Source: Beroe ovata (taxonomy: Eukaryota > Ctenophora > Nuda > Beroida > Beroidae). From it: a stretch of DNA of 39,566 nucleotides. Position 1 is the stretch's first letter, and each line of letters opens with the position of its first letter. A program made the position numbers and the translations under genes. A model generated the notes under the pieces. The model saw only the letters and a list, made by a program, of their open reading frames with translations. It ran no database searches and was not told the DNA's origin. The stretch covers positions 1 to 39,566 of the forward strand of contig CAMPET010000307.1 of assembly GCA_946803715.1 (NCBI GenBank). Reading direction: 5' to 3'. Of the stretch, positions 20,246 through 32,400 are shown piece by piece.

Positions 20246-21540
20246 CCACATTAATTTCAATATGTATATGAGTTGATGTCTGATTACCATTACCAAATTA
20301 TCATATTTTCCATCTCCTCGTGACATCATGAACACGATGGTTAAGAGATTGTGTCTGAGCAAAGAACGATCACGATAAGGACAAAAACATGATTGGACAA
20401 ACATCAAGGAATGGTGAAACCGAGACCAGCAAATGATGAACCCCAGCCACCACTGGACGATTGTGGACAATTATGAAAATATGAGATTTTGGGAGAAAAA
20501 TTAGTGGTATGATGCAAACAATCTTACAATACTTGATTATTCGGAAATTTATCCATTTCAATTCCTGATTTATCACCCTTGGATCATGGCATTTGACTTA
20601 TCTTTTGCTTCCACTCCACTTTCTAAGTACTTTTACTCCACTATCTAAGTACTTCTACTCCACTATCTAAGTACTAAACCTCCTTGCTTAATCCATGTCA
20701 ACGCCCACTGCATTTGATACGTTGGGCAGTCTTATTTACTCATTTCGACAGCACGTATATTGATGGTTGCAGGTGGTTAACTATGTATAAAGAGTTTCAA
20801 GATCTTATTTTCAATCCCAAATTTCAATGCATTTCACTGAAAGCATGTAACACACTGAAAGCATGTAACACAGTGTAACTGGTATAGGTAGTATGCAACG
20901 AAGAACACAACTCACCAATAATTTCCATGTGTTTGTGAAACCCAGTGCATTGAGACGTGGACTGTGCAGCTTGCAATACTGGATCCATTCTAGAGGAATA
21001 ATTCATTTCAATTTTTTGAAAAAAATGAGCTTTGAAAGGGCCTAATGAGATGCTAATTTGAAGTCACTTTTCCAGTCGCTGTTCTGAAGAATACCCAATT
21101 TTGAATAACGATCGAAATGTAACTTTTACAGCTTAACATAAATAAATCTGATTCAAAACTTTCACAGTTATAATACTTTTAATGAGACCGTATCATTGCG
21201 TGGTGAAATGAAATGGTGGAATAGCAGCCCCTTCTTCTCTACCCACTTCCTCCACCAATATTCCTGCATAAAACTACCGAATGCAATATGCACAATGCAC
21301 ATGCATAGTTTAGCACGTGCACACTCATTTAACACACAGTCATATCACTCCAGTTATATACATAAACACCTATACATCACTATTACTGAGCAACTACAGC
21401 ACATGACGACAAACACAAGAAGTGTGTCGTGTATCCTAGCGGATAGTAACACGGAGCACAGTTGGCCTAGCAACACAGTTTCTCCTGCGATTCCCGCCCG
21501 GTTTGTCTTCTACTCAGCCTGAGCAGTGTTTACCAGTTCT
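20246..21540. other. Intergenic between kringle gene and ARL6
   Basis: About 1.3 kb between two genes that converge on it, so it should contain both 3' UTRs. A 22-bp tandem repeat lies at 20613-20678. No further coding exon was identified. Confidence 0.6.
20613..20678. repeat. 22-bp tandem repeat, three copies
   Basis: The unit actccactatctaagtactt plus two variable bases starts at 20613, 20635 and 20657. It is a minor minisatellite. Confidence 0.85.
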
Positions 21541-24378
21541 CTATCTTTTAGCCTTGGACTGGCGGATTTGCGCTGAAATTAGGAACTTCAAGTGACATGG
21601 GAAGGGTATAGGAGGTTAGGGTTTATATTATTAAGGACTATGACTGAAGAAACACCCAAAGTAGGGTTGTAAGAAGGAATCTAGCACAAATGCAATGGAA
21701 GAAGGGACCTGACACAACTTATATACCATACCTGCCATCCAATTGACACCCTCTAACAGTCCTTCACCTGTCAGAGCGTTACTTCCACTGGAGAATTGGA
21801 AATGGAGCCAATATTGGAAAGTTACAGACGCATGGGAGCCAATATTTTAGATCGTACGGTTAGAATTGAATTCAAAAAGTATAACTGTAATGGATAACAT
21901 CGCAAAGATTTTGTTTACGACTCACAATATTTGCCACGGTTTGTTCCTTATCTGATCTAGCTCTAGCTTTAAAGACACCTGTTAAGTACGAACATTTACG
22001 ATAGGAATGCGATATGATGTCATCAAGAAAAAGTGATAACACGATATGGAAAAGTTCGATTTGTCATGGTAGAACTAGAACTCAATGGAGAGGATCATGT
22101 TATACCTGCGATGGGGAAAGAGAGTCCTTGATATCCATCTTATTACTAAACACCAGGATAGGAATTCCTTTGTTCTTGATATCTGAACGGATTTCTTGAC
22201 AGAACGGGAACATTCAACTACAAACATCAATCAACAGAAACGCGATGTTGAACCGGAAATAAAATACATCAAGTGATAGGGTCAGTACCATCATGGGTCA
22301 GGAAACTCTGTAGTTCCTCCTTAGCAACAACCAGCCGTAACTTGTCGCTACTGTCAATCACTAACAACACTCCTTCCACGTCACTATGAGTAATTTGATG
22401 AAGGAGCAAGGAGTAGTGTACACTGCATACACAGAGTACACTTTGATATTAGCAAGTCAAAACTGAGAGGAAGGGAAGAACAATAAGTATATGCCAGTCG
22501 TTTAGAAGCTTCCAATGCACTTACTTGTAATGTGCTTCCCAAAGATTTCTATACTTTCCTTGACCGGACATGTCAAACACTGTGAAATTTATCCTGAAAT
22601 GTACCTGACTATTATATCAACCTGAACCCTCGGCTATGATGGTTGCCTGATCGTGGCTCATGCATAAATAGTGCTAGTCATTTTCAAAAGGAGTCTGTTT
22701 AGTTTGTAATATATTGAATCGGAGGGATAATCTCTATGAACTGAAGTGGGAAGTTAGAATCAACAATGAAATCTTCAGAAAGCAGGCTACTGTAATCGAC
22801 CATGCACCATATGTGCAACCTCACAACTGTAGGATAACACGAATACCATGGCTGAGTTGTAGATATACTGAAAGGGAGTAGAATACTTTGCCCTTTGGAT
22901 TTATCCTGGCCATTGCCATGTGAGAAAATAGGACCAAGCGAGAAACGCGCGTCGCGCGCGCGGTAAAAATTTCTCTACTAGCTGCTGACATCAACATGCG
23001 ACACAGTACAATTGCGCGTGGCTGAAATAGCGTAATGGTATTGCCATTTTGCGTCACATATTCAGCTGCCGTGACTCGAACGACCCAAACACTGCCGTAC
23101 GTCAGTACCCACTGCCGCCTGCCACCGATTCAGTAAGACCCATATTTCATACACACACTACATAGTGATCCACAAGGACTATAAGTGTTCTACATAATTT
23201 GCACTTAAGATTGGTTCAACACCATTAAACGTTATGTTTGCCCAATATCAATCGTTGTTTGACTTCGAAGTTCGATCTAAAATGCAGTACATATTATAAG
23301 GATGGAAATTGTTATTTTTGGTGCAGAACATACTTATATAGGTACCAGGTACCAGTTACGTTGATCTGTGATCATTGTCACATACATCATATATTGGCAT
23401 CCGAAATGCAATAAAATGGCATGCACCATCACAGTTGTATACACTATGTATGAGTTAGGTTACTAGCTTGGCAAGATCGGTGCATGAAACACAATAAGAT
23501 TGGGGGATGATACAATCGCATGTTCTGAGTGTTCTGTCGAAATGTGATATTTAGATCACCAGATCATGGAGCATTAGAGTGTTCATCACGAATAATAAAC
23601 GCAAGTAATTCTTAGTCCGTTCATGTTTGATGACTGAATTGTAACGACAGAATATTGACTGCCCTTTCGTTGTGACCTCATTTCTAAACCGGTTAAGGTT
23701 CCAAATTATCGTTTATGCGCGTAATATTGGTGCAATCCCGAAGTTCCACCTGTGGAAAGATTCCCGTGAAACTTCAGACTGTTACATAGGTATCATATAG
23801 GTACAGAGCAGTGAGATTGATTGTATTATAATGCTGGTCAAAATGATCACTGATCATTGATCAGTTGACTGGGTTCTGAGTACGTTGGCTGTTGACAAAC
23901 TCAATCCAATATCTGAATCCACTTCAAACTTTGTCTCCCCATGAAACCACACACATACCTAGCACTCCATCTCTAAGAGTTGTTGATTGCAGCCTTTCTC
24001 CACAAAGTCTCAAAATCGGTAAACAATAAATTGAGCAGTATCAAGACTTTGCTGAGTTCTTTGTTGCTCATTAGTGATACTTACGACGTGGTTGAGAAAT
24101 TCTCGACAGAAAAACCAACAGTGGGTACTATGTCATGTGATTGTTCCTGAAAAGGTTTGGGAGTTTAAAGTCTATAAGTGACGAAACACAGCAAGTGTTT
24201 ACACAAAATTGAAATAGAATTCGTTGAAAAGAGGGAGTGAATAAGCTCCGTGATTATTGGATGTTCTCCAATCTCCAACCTTGTCTGCTTTTAGTTTGTT
24301 GATAATGGTTGACTTTCCACTGTTATCAAGACCAACACAAATTATGTTAGCCTTCTTCTTAGAAATTCCACCACCCAT
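21541..24378 (-). CDS. ARL6: ARL6 / BBS3, ciliary Arf-like GTPase
   Basis: Exons 24378-24280, 24146-24085, 22593-22525, 22383-22289, 22182-22106, 21978-21926, 21787-21732 and 21572-21541 give 543 bp, 180 residues, all phases continuous. ARL6 is the small GTPase that recruits the BBSome coat to membranes for ciliary membrane traffic. All G motifs are present: P-loop GLDNSGKST (16-24), switch I PTVGFS (41-46), switch [14 protein letters not shown] (61-72, the DMSGQ form typical of ARL6), NKMD (122-125) and the last base-binding loop SNAL (154-157). The [17 protein letters not shown] stretch (85-101) is diagnostic. Its N-terminus, MGGGISKKK, is about 6-8 residues shorter than vertebrate ARL6 and lacks the amphipathic helix. 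It is divergent from IFT122. Exons 1-2 recur at 27401-27108 in the second haplotype copy. Confidence 0.95.
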
Positions 24379-25303
24379 TCTACGATTGAAATAATGGTTA
24401 TCCTAATATAGTACCAAGTGGAAGAGGTATTTCATAGTGTGCAATTCATATATGACAGATTGCTGTCTTAAGAAAATGCCCTGTTTTCAACAATGAAAGA
24501 ATGAACAACTCCCTACACTTCTGGCTGAGTGAGTGCTCTTTCCCCAGTTGCTGCTGCTATTCAAACTGCTGGTGTATCATGGGCTGAGGCTGATCAACAG
24601 TGTCTGCCACAGTGTCTGGTCTTCACAAGAATAACCAATCAAGCTGTCAACTTTCACGCCTATCCCCTATTTGCAGCTCGTGTCAGCCGAGACTTGCAGT
24701 ACATTTTCAGTGTCACCACTTTTCAGGCAATCTATGACCTGAGTTGTCTGGCAATGCAAGACTCTGATGTAACACACTCAGTTTCCTTCAACATGAAACT
24801 TCTATCTTCTGGAGGCTGGGCCTTGGCCACAGACCCCCACTAATTCATTCTGAAAAGTCAAGACAAGTGATCTGTGATGCTGGATCACTGATAGGAGCCA
24901 CCACCTTTCAACCCCTCATCTAGGAAACATGATAGATGTTTTGTACAGTCTTGAATATGACTCTGAGCACACACAGAATCAACAAAAATAGCTCTTGTTG
25001 TTTTAATATTCAAATCTCTGTAAAACTTAGTATAATCATTTGTTTGAGCAGAATAAATTACATAGCCACTGTTACATATATCAACCTACAAGTTACAACA
25101 TTATATGAATGATATTTCAAAGATTCAGAAATTTAAAGAATGATTAAGAAACTTCTGGTGGATATGTGAGTGCATGCAAATGATTGTCCAATCCATTGTG
25201 ACAAATCAATAAAATCATAATTATCATTTAAAGAGTTTATAGAGTTGTGACATGCAAAAGAATCTGACATCTATAATTCCGTGCTGAGCTATCCACACAG
25301 TAC

Positions 25304-25539
25304 TTGTAGGATTTCACCCTACCCTTGCTGGCGGGATTTTATCCCTGGCAAGGGGCGGATTGAAAATCGCGCGCACCGACGGTCGCGGTAGGGTAAAATC
25401 TTGTCAATCGATGATAGACCCTGTCGAGAATTTCGTTTCGCGCGCGCGCGGCGCAAACTTATTCTCAGACCGCTGACGCAAGCCGCTTCGCGGCTTGCAT
25501 CAGCGGTCTGGCATCGCCCGACAAGGTAAAATCCTACAA
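25304..25539. mobile_element. 236-bp MITE with 8-bp TSD and strong hairpin
   Basis: It is flanked by the direct repeat cacagtac (25296-25303 and 25540-25547). Its ends are inverted: ttgtaggatttcac at the left and, on the other strand, ttgtaggattttac at the right. The interior is CpG-rich and has a 43-nt hairpin (25467-25509) with 20-bp arms, one mismatch and a ttc loop. The other haplotype copy shows a near-empty site around 28668-28680 (ccacacaatagtacatg). It is non-autonomous. The 8-bp target duplication is compatible with hAT-type elements; the superfamily is not proven. Confidence 0.8.
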
Positions 25540-25685
25540 CACAGTACATGCCATGAAAAAGTATTTTCGCCTGCTTTAGCTTTGTCATGTCATGACTTTT
25601 AATTTTGTTCAGTGCTGCACTGCAGATCATAATTCCCGCGCCGCGTGACCGGCCAAATACTCTGGAATTTTAGTGATTTTTATGA

Positions 25686-25798
25686 TTGTCGATCGATGAT
25701 AGACCCTGTCGAGAATTTCGTTTTGCGCGCGGCGCAAACTTATTCTCAGACGCAAGCCGCTTCGCGGCTTGCATCAGCGGTCTAGCATCGCCAAACAA
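25686..25798. mobile_element. 113-bp relative of the 236-bp MITE
   Basis: It shares with the 236-bp element the stretch from gatcgatgatagaccctgtc through the aagccgcttcgcggctt hairpin. It starts ttgtcgatcgatg and ends gcatcgccaaacaa, so the ends are again inverted. The flanks carry tttttatga on both sides (25677-25685 and 25799-25807), a likely target duplication of 8-9 bp. Confidence 0.65.
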
Positions 25799-26700
25799 TT
25801 TTTATGACTTTTCAGATCACTTAGTAAATATGGGGCGCGCCCGCGCGCGCCGCAACGTATGCACAGCTGATGCATGCGTCTCGCGCGCGAGTAAAATAGA
25901 GCGTATGTCAAATAAAATCTGATAACGCAAGTCAATTAGTCAATTGTGCCTGCCGGATGTTATATTTGACCGCGCGCGAAAAACCTAGTATAGTTGATTA
26001 GTTGATAGAAGATGAAAGATTACATCTTGCGGCAGTGAACAGGGTGACTATGTGGTTTTTGCCTTTTACAACTGCAACTGAGCTGTGGTCGTGAACTAGT
26101 TCTTACCAATTGGCGTCTTACCAAGGTGGCGTTTTTCAAAAGCTGCGAATGTTAGTTTTTTCAGTGTTTTAGAGAATCGTGATGGTTAAATACCATTATC
26201 CTTTTATTTTTTGTTTTTATTTTTACCATTTGATAGCAGCATCACAAAAATAGAAAAAGTGCATCTTTAAACTTATCAACACTACTTATTACAATCAAAT
26301 TTGAGGCACTGATGATGTGTAAAACGAAAGATTTCTGCCTCACCATGATGAGAGTTTAATTCATAATATCGGCGTCTCATTCTTGTCAGAGAAATTGGGA
26401 ATCATTTGATTTTATTGCATCCTTCTATTTCCCTTTTCAACAATGAAGTTGCTTTTCAGGATTGCCATTGAATATTCTAATTGCTCTTTTGTAAAATCAT
26501 AAACAGTAATCATCATTCTAATCTAATCTATTCTATTCAAGGTAAATGAGAGTATGCTTTCATCGAATCATCATGAGTTGGATTCATTTGATCCATGTTA
26601 TTCAAATGATCATAATAATTCTCCACAAAAAGATATATTTAACATTAAAATGATGATCACAATAAAAAGATTTGTATAGCAATGGGTTTGCTGTAGTGTT

Positions 26701-26712
26701 ATGAAGCCATAT
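26701..26712 (+). pseudogene. IFT122: IFT122 start fragment (haplotype copy 1)
   Basis: The first four codons of IFT122 (atgaagccatat), with upstream sequence matching 29470-29494, cut off by the n at 26713. It is an assembly remnant of the other allele. Confidence 0.8.
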
Positions 26713-27107
26713 NAGGCCCCCCCCCGGAAAAAATGTCTGGCTACGTGCCTGTCCTGACCGAAGTTTCACCTGCGAAAAGATCCACGTGAAACTTCAGACT
26801 GGCTCAATAGTATCGTATACAGAGCAGTGAGATTGATTGCATTCTAATGCTGGTCAGAATGATCACTGATCATTGATCAGTTGACAGGGTTCTGAGTACG
26901 TCGGCTGTTGACAAACTCAATCCAATATCTGAATCCACTTCTAACTTTACCTCCCCATATAACCACACATATACCTAGCAGGCCCCACTCCATCCCTAAG
27001 AGTTGTTGATTGCAGCTTTTCTCCACAAAATCTCAAAATCGGTAAACAATAAATTGAGCGTTACAAAGACTTTGCTGAGTTCTTTGTTGCTCATTAGTGA
27101 TACTTAC

Positions 27108-27401
27108 GAGGTGGTTGAGAAATTCTCGACAGAAAAACCAACAGTGGGTACTATGTCATGTGATTGTTCCTGAAAAGGTTTGGGAGTTTAAAGTCTATAA
27201 GTGACGAAACACAGCAAGTGTTTACACAAAATTGAAATAGAATTCGTTGAAAAGAGGGAGTGAATAAGCTCCGTGATTATTGGATGTTCTCCAATCTCCA
27301 ACCTTGTCTGCTTTTAGTTTGTTGATAATGGTTGACTTTCCACTGTTATCAAGACCAACACAAATTATGTTAGCCTTCTTCTTAGAAATTCCACCACCCA
27401 T
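27108..27401 (-). pseudogene. ARL6: ARL6 exons 1-2 (second haplotype copy)
   Basis: Exon 1 at 27401-27303 (99 bp) and exon 2 at 27169-27108 (62 bp) have the same splice sites as in the complete gene. The one coding difference I checked, acg versus acc, is synonymous for threonine. Exons 3-8 are absent because the contig ends. It is the other allele, not a broken gene in the animal. Confidence 0.88.
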
Positions 27402-29494
27402 TCTACAATTGGAATAATGGTTATCCTAATATAGTACCAAGTGGAAGAGGTATTTCATAGTGTGCAATTCATATATGACAGATTGCTGTCTTAAGAAAAT
27501 GCCCTGTTTTCAACAATGAAAGAATGAACAACTCCCTACACTCCTGGCTGAGTGAGTGCTCTTTCCCCAGTTGCTCCTGCTTTTCAAACTGCTGGTGCAT
27601 CATGGGCTGAGGCTGATCAACAGTGTCTGCTACAGTGTCTACTGTCTGGTCTTCACAAGAATAACCAATCAAGCTGTCAACTTTCATGCCTATCCCCTAT
27701 TTCCAGCTCGTGTCAGCCGAGACTGGCATTATATTTTCAGTGTCACCACTTTTCAGGCAATCTATGACCCGAGTTGTCTGGCAATACAAGACTACTCACT
27801 CTGATGTAACACACTCAGTTTCCTTCAACATGAAGCTGCTCTCTTCTGGAGGCTGGGCCTTGGCCACAGACCCCCACTAATTCATTCTGAAAATTCAAGA
27901 CAAGTGATCTGTGATGCTGGATCACTGATAGGAGCTACCACCTTTCCACTCCTCATCTAGGAAACATGATGGATGTTTTGTAAAGTCTTGAATATGACTC
28001 TAAGCACACATAGAATCAATGGAAATAGCTCTTGTTGTTTTAACATTCAAATCTCTGTAAAACTTAGTACAATCATTTGTTTGAGCAGAATAAATTACAT
28101 AGCTATTGATATATATATCAACCTACAACAGTATATGAATGATATTTCAAAGATTCAGAAATTTAAAGAACGGTTAAGAAACTTCTGGTGGATAGGCTCG
28201 AAAAATAAAAAATTTTACAATACAAGTTTTACATTGTGAGTGGTATACTGGCATGGCAAATGGCAAATGATTGTCCAATCCATTGTGACAAATCAATAAA
28301 ATCATAATTATACATTATAGAGTACACTATAGGCAACCCCGGAACTGGGGTCCGCGCTATTCGGCGTTCGCGCGCGACGTACGAGTGTCATTTGCACGTA
28401 TCGACTAAATTTTGCGTCGCACCGCGCATATGCAATAGACTCAAAATCATTTTGTTTCCTAAACTTGAACAAAGATTGGCGTATGATTATTGATTAATTG
28501 TGGAAATAACTGAAGAATTATGGATGATTCTAACTNTCAAAAATCCCCCTAGTTCCGCGAGGCCCAAAATTAGCCTATAGTGGAGTAGTGACATGCAAAA
28601 GTATCTGACATCTATATTAATTCTATGCTGAGCTGCGCGCGCTCACGCTGCGGTCTGGCTATCCACACAATAGTACATGCCATGAAATATTATTTTTGCC
28701 TGCTTTGTTATGATTTTTAATTTTGTTCAGTGGACACTGGACAGATAACATCCGGCAAATTGAACTTATTCTCAGACAGCCGCCGCCGCGCGCCGCGCTT
28801 CGTCGCGTATAGAAAGACGCGCACTATAAGAGAAGGAAAGAGGAGGAAAGATTTTTATAGAGAAGATTTTTATAGAGAAGGAAAGATTATATCATGCGAC
28901 AGTGAACAGGGGACTATGTGGTTTTTACTTTTTACAACTGCAACTAGAACTCAGCTGTGGTCGTGAACAGGTGGACTAGTTCTTACCAATTACCATTTGA
29001 TAGCAGCATCACAAAAATAGAAGAAGTGCATCCTTCTATTTCCCTTCTCAACAATGAAGTTGCTTTTCAGGATTGCCATTGAATATTCTTATTGCTCTTT
29101 TGTAAAATCATAAACAGTATAAACGTCATTCTAATCTAATCTATTCTATTCAAGGTAAATGAGAGTATGCTTTCATCATGAGTTGGATTCATTTGATCCA
29201 TGAGTTGTCACTATATAACATATTGAAAAAAAATTCTGATCAAGTTTGCTTGTGATCAATGGCTTGTCTTTTTATGAAGGCATACTGCTTACTCATCAAA
29301 TTGGGCAAACCTTGAATCACAATATTGTCTTGCCTCCAGGAACTAGTCTTCACTTCTCTGAAGTTGAGTCCTTTTTCTTAATTTTTGCCAAGACATTTGT
29401 TATTCATAATAATTCTCCACAAAAAGATATATTTAACATTAAAATGATGATCACTATAAATAATTTTGTTTAGCAATGGGTTTGCTGTAGTGTT
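27402..29494. promoter_or_regulatory. Shared upstream region of ARL6 and IFT122 (copy 2)
   Basis: About 2.1 kb between the divergent start codons in the second haplotype. It contains a 258-bp inverted-repeat element and a CpG-rich patch at 28770-28815. No other gene is supported. Confidence 0.6.
28325..28582. mobile_element. 258-bp element with CACTATAGGC ends and 5-bp TSD
   Basis: Both ends read cactataggc inward, followed by a subterminal ggaactgggg / ggaactagggg pair. The flanks are gagta on both sides (28320-28324 and 28583-28587). Haplotype copy 1 lacks the insertion at the matching point (agagtttatagagttgtgac). An n at 28536 inside it means the interior may be incomplete. CACTA-like or Transib-like ends are both possible; a 5-bp duplication favours the latter only weakly. 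Confidence 0.7.
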
Positions 29495-32400
29495 ATGAAG
29501 CCATATCCTGTGTGGGTGGAGCAGATTCAAGAAAAGGATAAGGCAGATGAGCAAGATTGTATAGTCTATGGCGTTGCTGCAAAACCCGATGGTGAGTTAT
29601 AAACTGACTGATGGTCTTGTGTTTGAGGTGTCAATCCTCTGAGAATGCCTGATGATGAGGTCAAGCAGCAGAGGAAATGCGGCTAACTCTTTTGACAATA
29701 TCTTTTAAGTAATTTGACATCAACTAACTTCATTCCAGGAACAAAGGTAATAGCAGCAACAAGTAACTATGTAAGAGTATATAATGCTGCCAATGGTGAA
29801 TTCATTGCTCCTCTCAAGGGGCACAAAGATGCAGTGTACTGTGTCTGTTACAACAGGGATGGCTCGAGATTTGCATCAGGTTTGATGAGTACTCATATGA
29901 AGGGTGGTAATTCCTGTTGCATATAGCTTCTCTTATCACTCACTATCTCATGTTAATTTAGGTGGCGCTGATAAGACTGTTATCATATGGACAGATGAGC
30001 TAGTGGGAATTCTCAAATACCAGCACAATGAAGCAATCCAGTCAGTGTGCTACAACCCTGTTACAAGTCACCTCATCAGCTGCACTTCCATCGATTTTGG
30101 GATATGGTCCCCAGAGCAGAAGTCAGTGGTGAAGCACAAGGTCCCTAACAAGATAACCTGTTGTAGCTGGACAAAGGATGGGCAATACGCTGCTCTCGGC
30201 TACTTCTCTGGGCAGATTAGTGTTAGAGCACTTAAAGGAGGTGAATTTTCCGTGAATAAGAAACATGACCTGATATGTATTAATAGTTCTGGAACTACAA
30301 GTGGCGTACAAGTTACTTGAGTCAGCTCCGTTTATTGCTATGACGCATCGACAAGCAACAAGTTGTACATAATATGCAGATGCAGCTATATTTCTAACTC
30401 GATAAGATATTTACTAGTGGAAAATGAAAAAAAATAATTAGTACCATGTAATATGTTCCCTATCAATATAATTTCTGCTTCAGGTGAGGAGAGAGTGAAG
30501 GTGGAGAGGCCCGGTGGTGCCCCAATATGGTGCCTAGCTTGGAACCCTGCCAAATCGGAGTCTGTAGACATCATGGCAGTAGCTGATTGGAATCAAAAAC
30601 TATCATTTTATCAGCTGAATGGTAGACAGGTCGGCAAAGACAGGCATCTCGGCTATGATCCTGGTTGTATGAGATGGTACCCAGGTGGGGAGTATTTGCT
30701 GATCGGAGGCTCGAACAAGGAGATAGGACTATATACCAAGGAGGGGATTTATCTCACTAAAGTGGTGGACATGGGAGCATGGGCGTGGTGTGTGGATGTG
30801 TTCCTGTCCCAGAACTATGTTATAGCTGGGAGTCACGATGGTTCCATCAAAGTAACCCAACTCAACTTTAACACAGTGCATGGCTTGTATAAAGACAGGT
30901 ATGCCTATCGGGAGAACATGACCGACGTCATCATACAAAACCTCTTACAAGATCAAAAAGTGAAGATTAAGTGTAGGGATTGGGTGAAGAAGGTGGCGAT
31001 TTACAAGTACAGACTGGCTGTTCAGCTGCCTGATAAGATAATCGTTTATGAGCTGTATTCTGATGATGTATCCGACATGCATTACCGAGTAAAGGATAAG
31101 ATCATGCAGAGATTCGACTGCAATCTACTCGTTGTAACAGCGCACCACATTTTGCTGTGCAAGGACCACAGACTGCAATCCTATTCATTTAGTGGTATAA
31201 AGGAAAGGGAGTGGGTCCTAGAAGCTAATATCAGATATATCAAGGTTATCGGCGGACCTCCTAGTAAAGAAGGACTGCTTGTCGGTCTGAGGAATGGTCA
31301 GGTTCTCAAAATATTCGTGGATAATCCCTTCCCAATGCTGATCATCAAGCAGCCTCAGTGTATTCGTTGTATCGATATCAGCATGGGGCGCAATAAGCTT
31401 GCCATCATAGACGAGACTCAAACTTGCTCTGTCTACGACATTAAAACCAAGAAACTACTTTTCCAAGAACCCAATGCCACAAGTCTAGCTTGGAACACAC
31501 ATAACGAGGACATGATGTGTTTCTCTAGTAATGGATTCCTGAATATCAAGGCAAGCAACTTCCCCGTCCACCAAAGAAAGATGCAGGGCTATGTAGTGGG
31601 TTTCTCGGGAAGCAAGATATTCTGTCTGCAGAACTTGACAATGCAAGCGGTAGATGTGCCCCAGAGTGCCCCCATGAGTCAGTACATAGAGAAGAAGATG
31701 TTTCACACAGCGTACAATGTTGCATGTCTGGGCGTTACGAACAATGACTGGCTACAACTCGCCAATGCTGCTCTCAAGAACCTCAACCTGGACGTCGCCA
31801 AGAAAGCCTTCACCAGAGTCAGAGAACTGCGTTATCTGGAATTCATACATCAGATAGAAGAAAGGAAGCAATCAAAAGCTGCTGAAACCACCAACAACCT
31901 AATTCTGGCAGATTACTTCGCTTTCAAAGGTGAATTCCAAGAGGCAGCTAAAATGTACAAGAAGTCAGGCAACGAGGCCAAAGCCATGGCAATGTTCAGT
32001 GATCTGCGACAGTTTGAAAATGCCAAGGACTTCCTCACATCATCTGATGCAAAGAACGTGAAGGGTCTCATTAGAGAACAGGCAGAATGGTGCAAGTCAA
32101 CGAATGATCCGGGGTCAGCAATTGATCTATACCTCGCAGCATGTGCCTTCAAGGAAGCTATTGAAATAGCTGGCAAGCAGAAGTGGCCTGACAAGCTGAT
32201 GGAAATTATGAGGCAGCTGGATAAGTCGTCTGTAGATGAGTTGAGGACGTGCGCTGCGTACTTCAAAGACTTTGGGAAGTATGAACAAGCAGCGGACGCA
32301 TACCAAACTTTGGGAGAGATGAATTCACTGATAGAGCTCTACATTGAGTCTCAACAGGTAATTTGAGACTCAATGAGGTGCACAGTGCACAGTGCACTTT

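Larger units (their letters stand above)
24379..26700. promoter_or_regulatory. Shared upstream region of ARL6 and IFT122 (copy 1)
   Basis: About 2.3 kb between divergent start codons, so it must hold both promoters. The part near ARL6 (24480-24850) is strongly conserved between the two haplotype copies. CpG-rich patches at 25360-25500 and 25700-25900 belong mainly to two small inverted-repeat elements. No strong X-box was seen. Confidence 0.6.
23737..26712. repeat. Haplotype copy 1 of the ARL6-IFT122 intergenic region
   Basis: This aligns, with many substitutions and several large indels, to 26755-29506. It contains ARL6 exons 1-2, the spacer, and the first 12 bases of the IFT122 coding region (atgaagccatat at 26701-26712), and stops at the n at 26713. 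It is best read as one allele placed before the other in the scaffold. Confidence 0.88.
26755..29506. repeat. Haplotype copy 2 of the ARL6-IFT122 intergenic region
   Basis: Counterpart of 23737-26712. It continues into the full IFT122 gene at the right and begins after an n and a C run at the left. It lacks the 236-bp and 113-bp elements and instead carries a 258-bp element at 28325-28582 and extra sequence near 29237-29400. Confidence 0.88.

Noticed and set aside
24529-24843. 104-codon plus-strand frame upstream of ARL6, conserved between the two haplotype copies
   Set aside because: The matching region at 27552-27880 carries two 7-bp insertions that shift the frame, so the reading frame is not conserved. 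The conservation is better explained as promoter or UTR sequence.
25867-25900. CRISPR-like or regulatory array in CG-rich patches
   Set aside because: The alternating CG runs belong to small inverted-repeat elements in a eukaryotic genome; there are no regular spacers.
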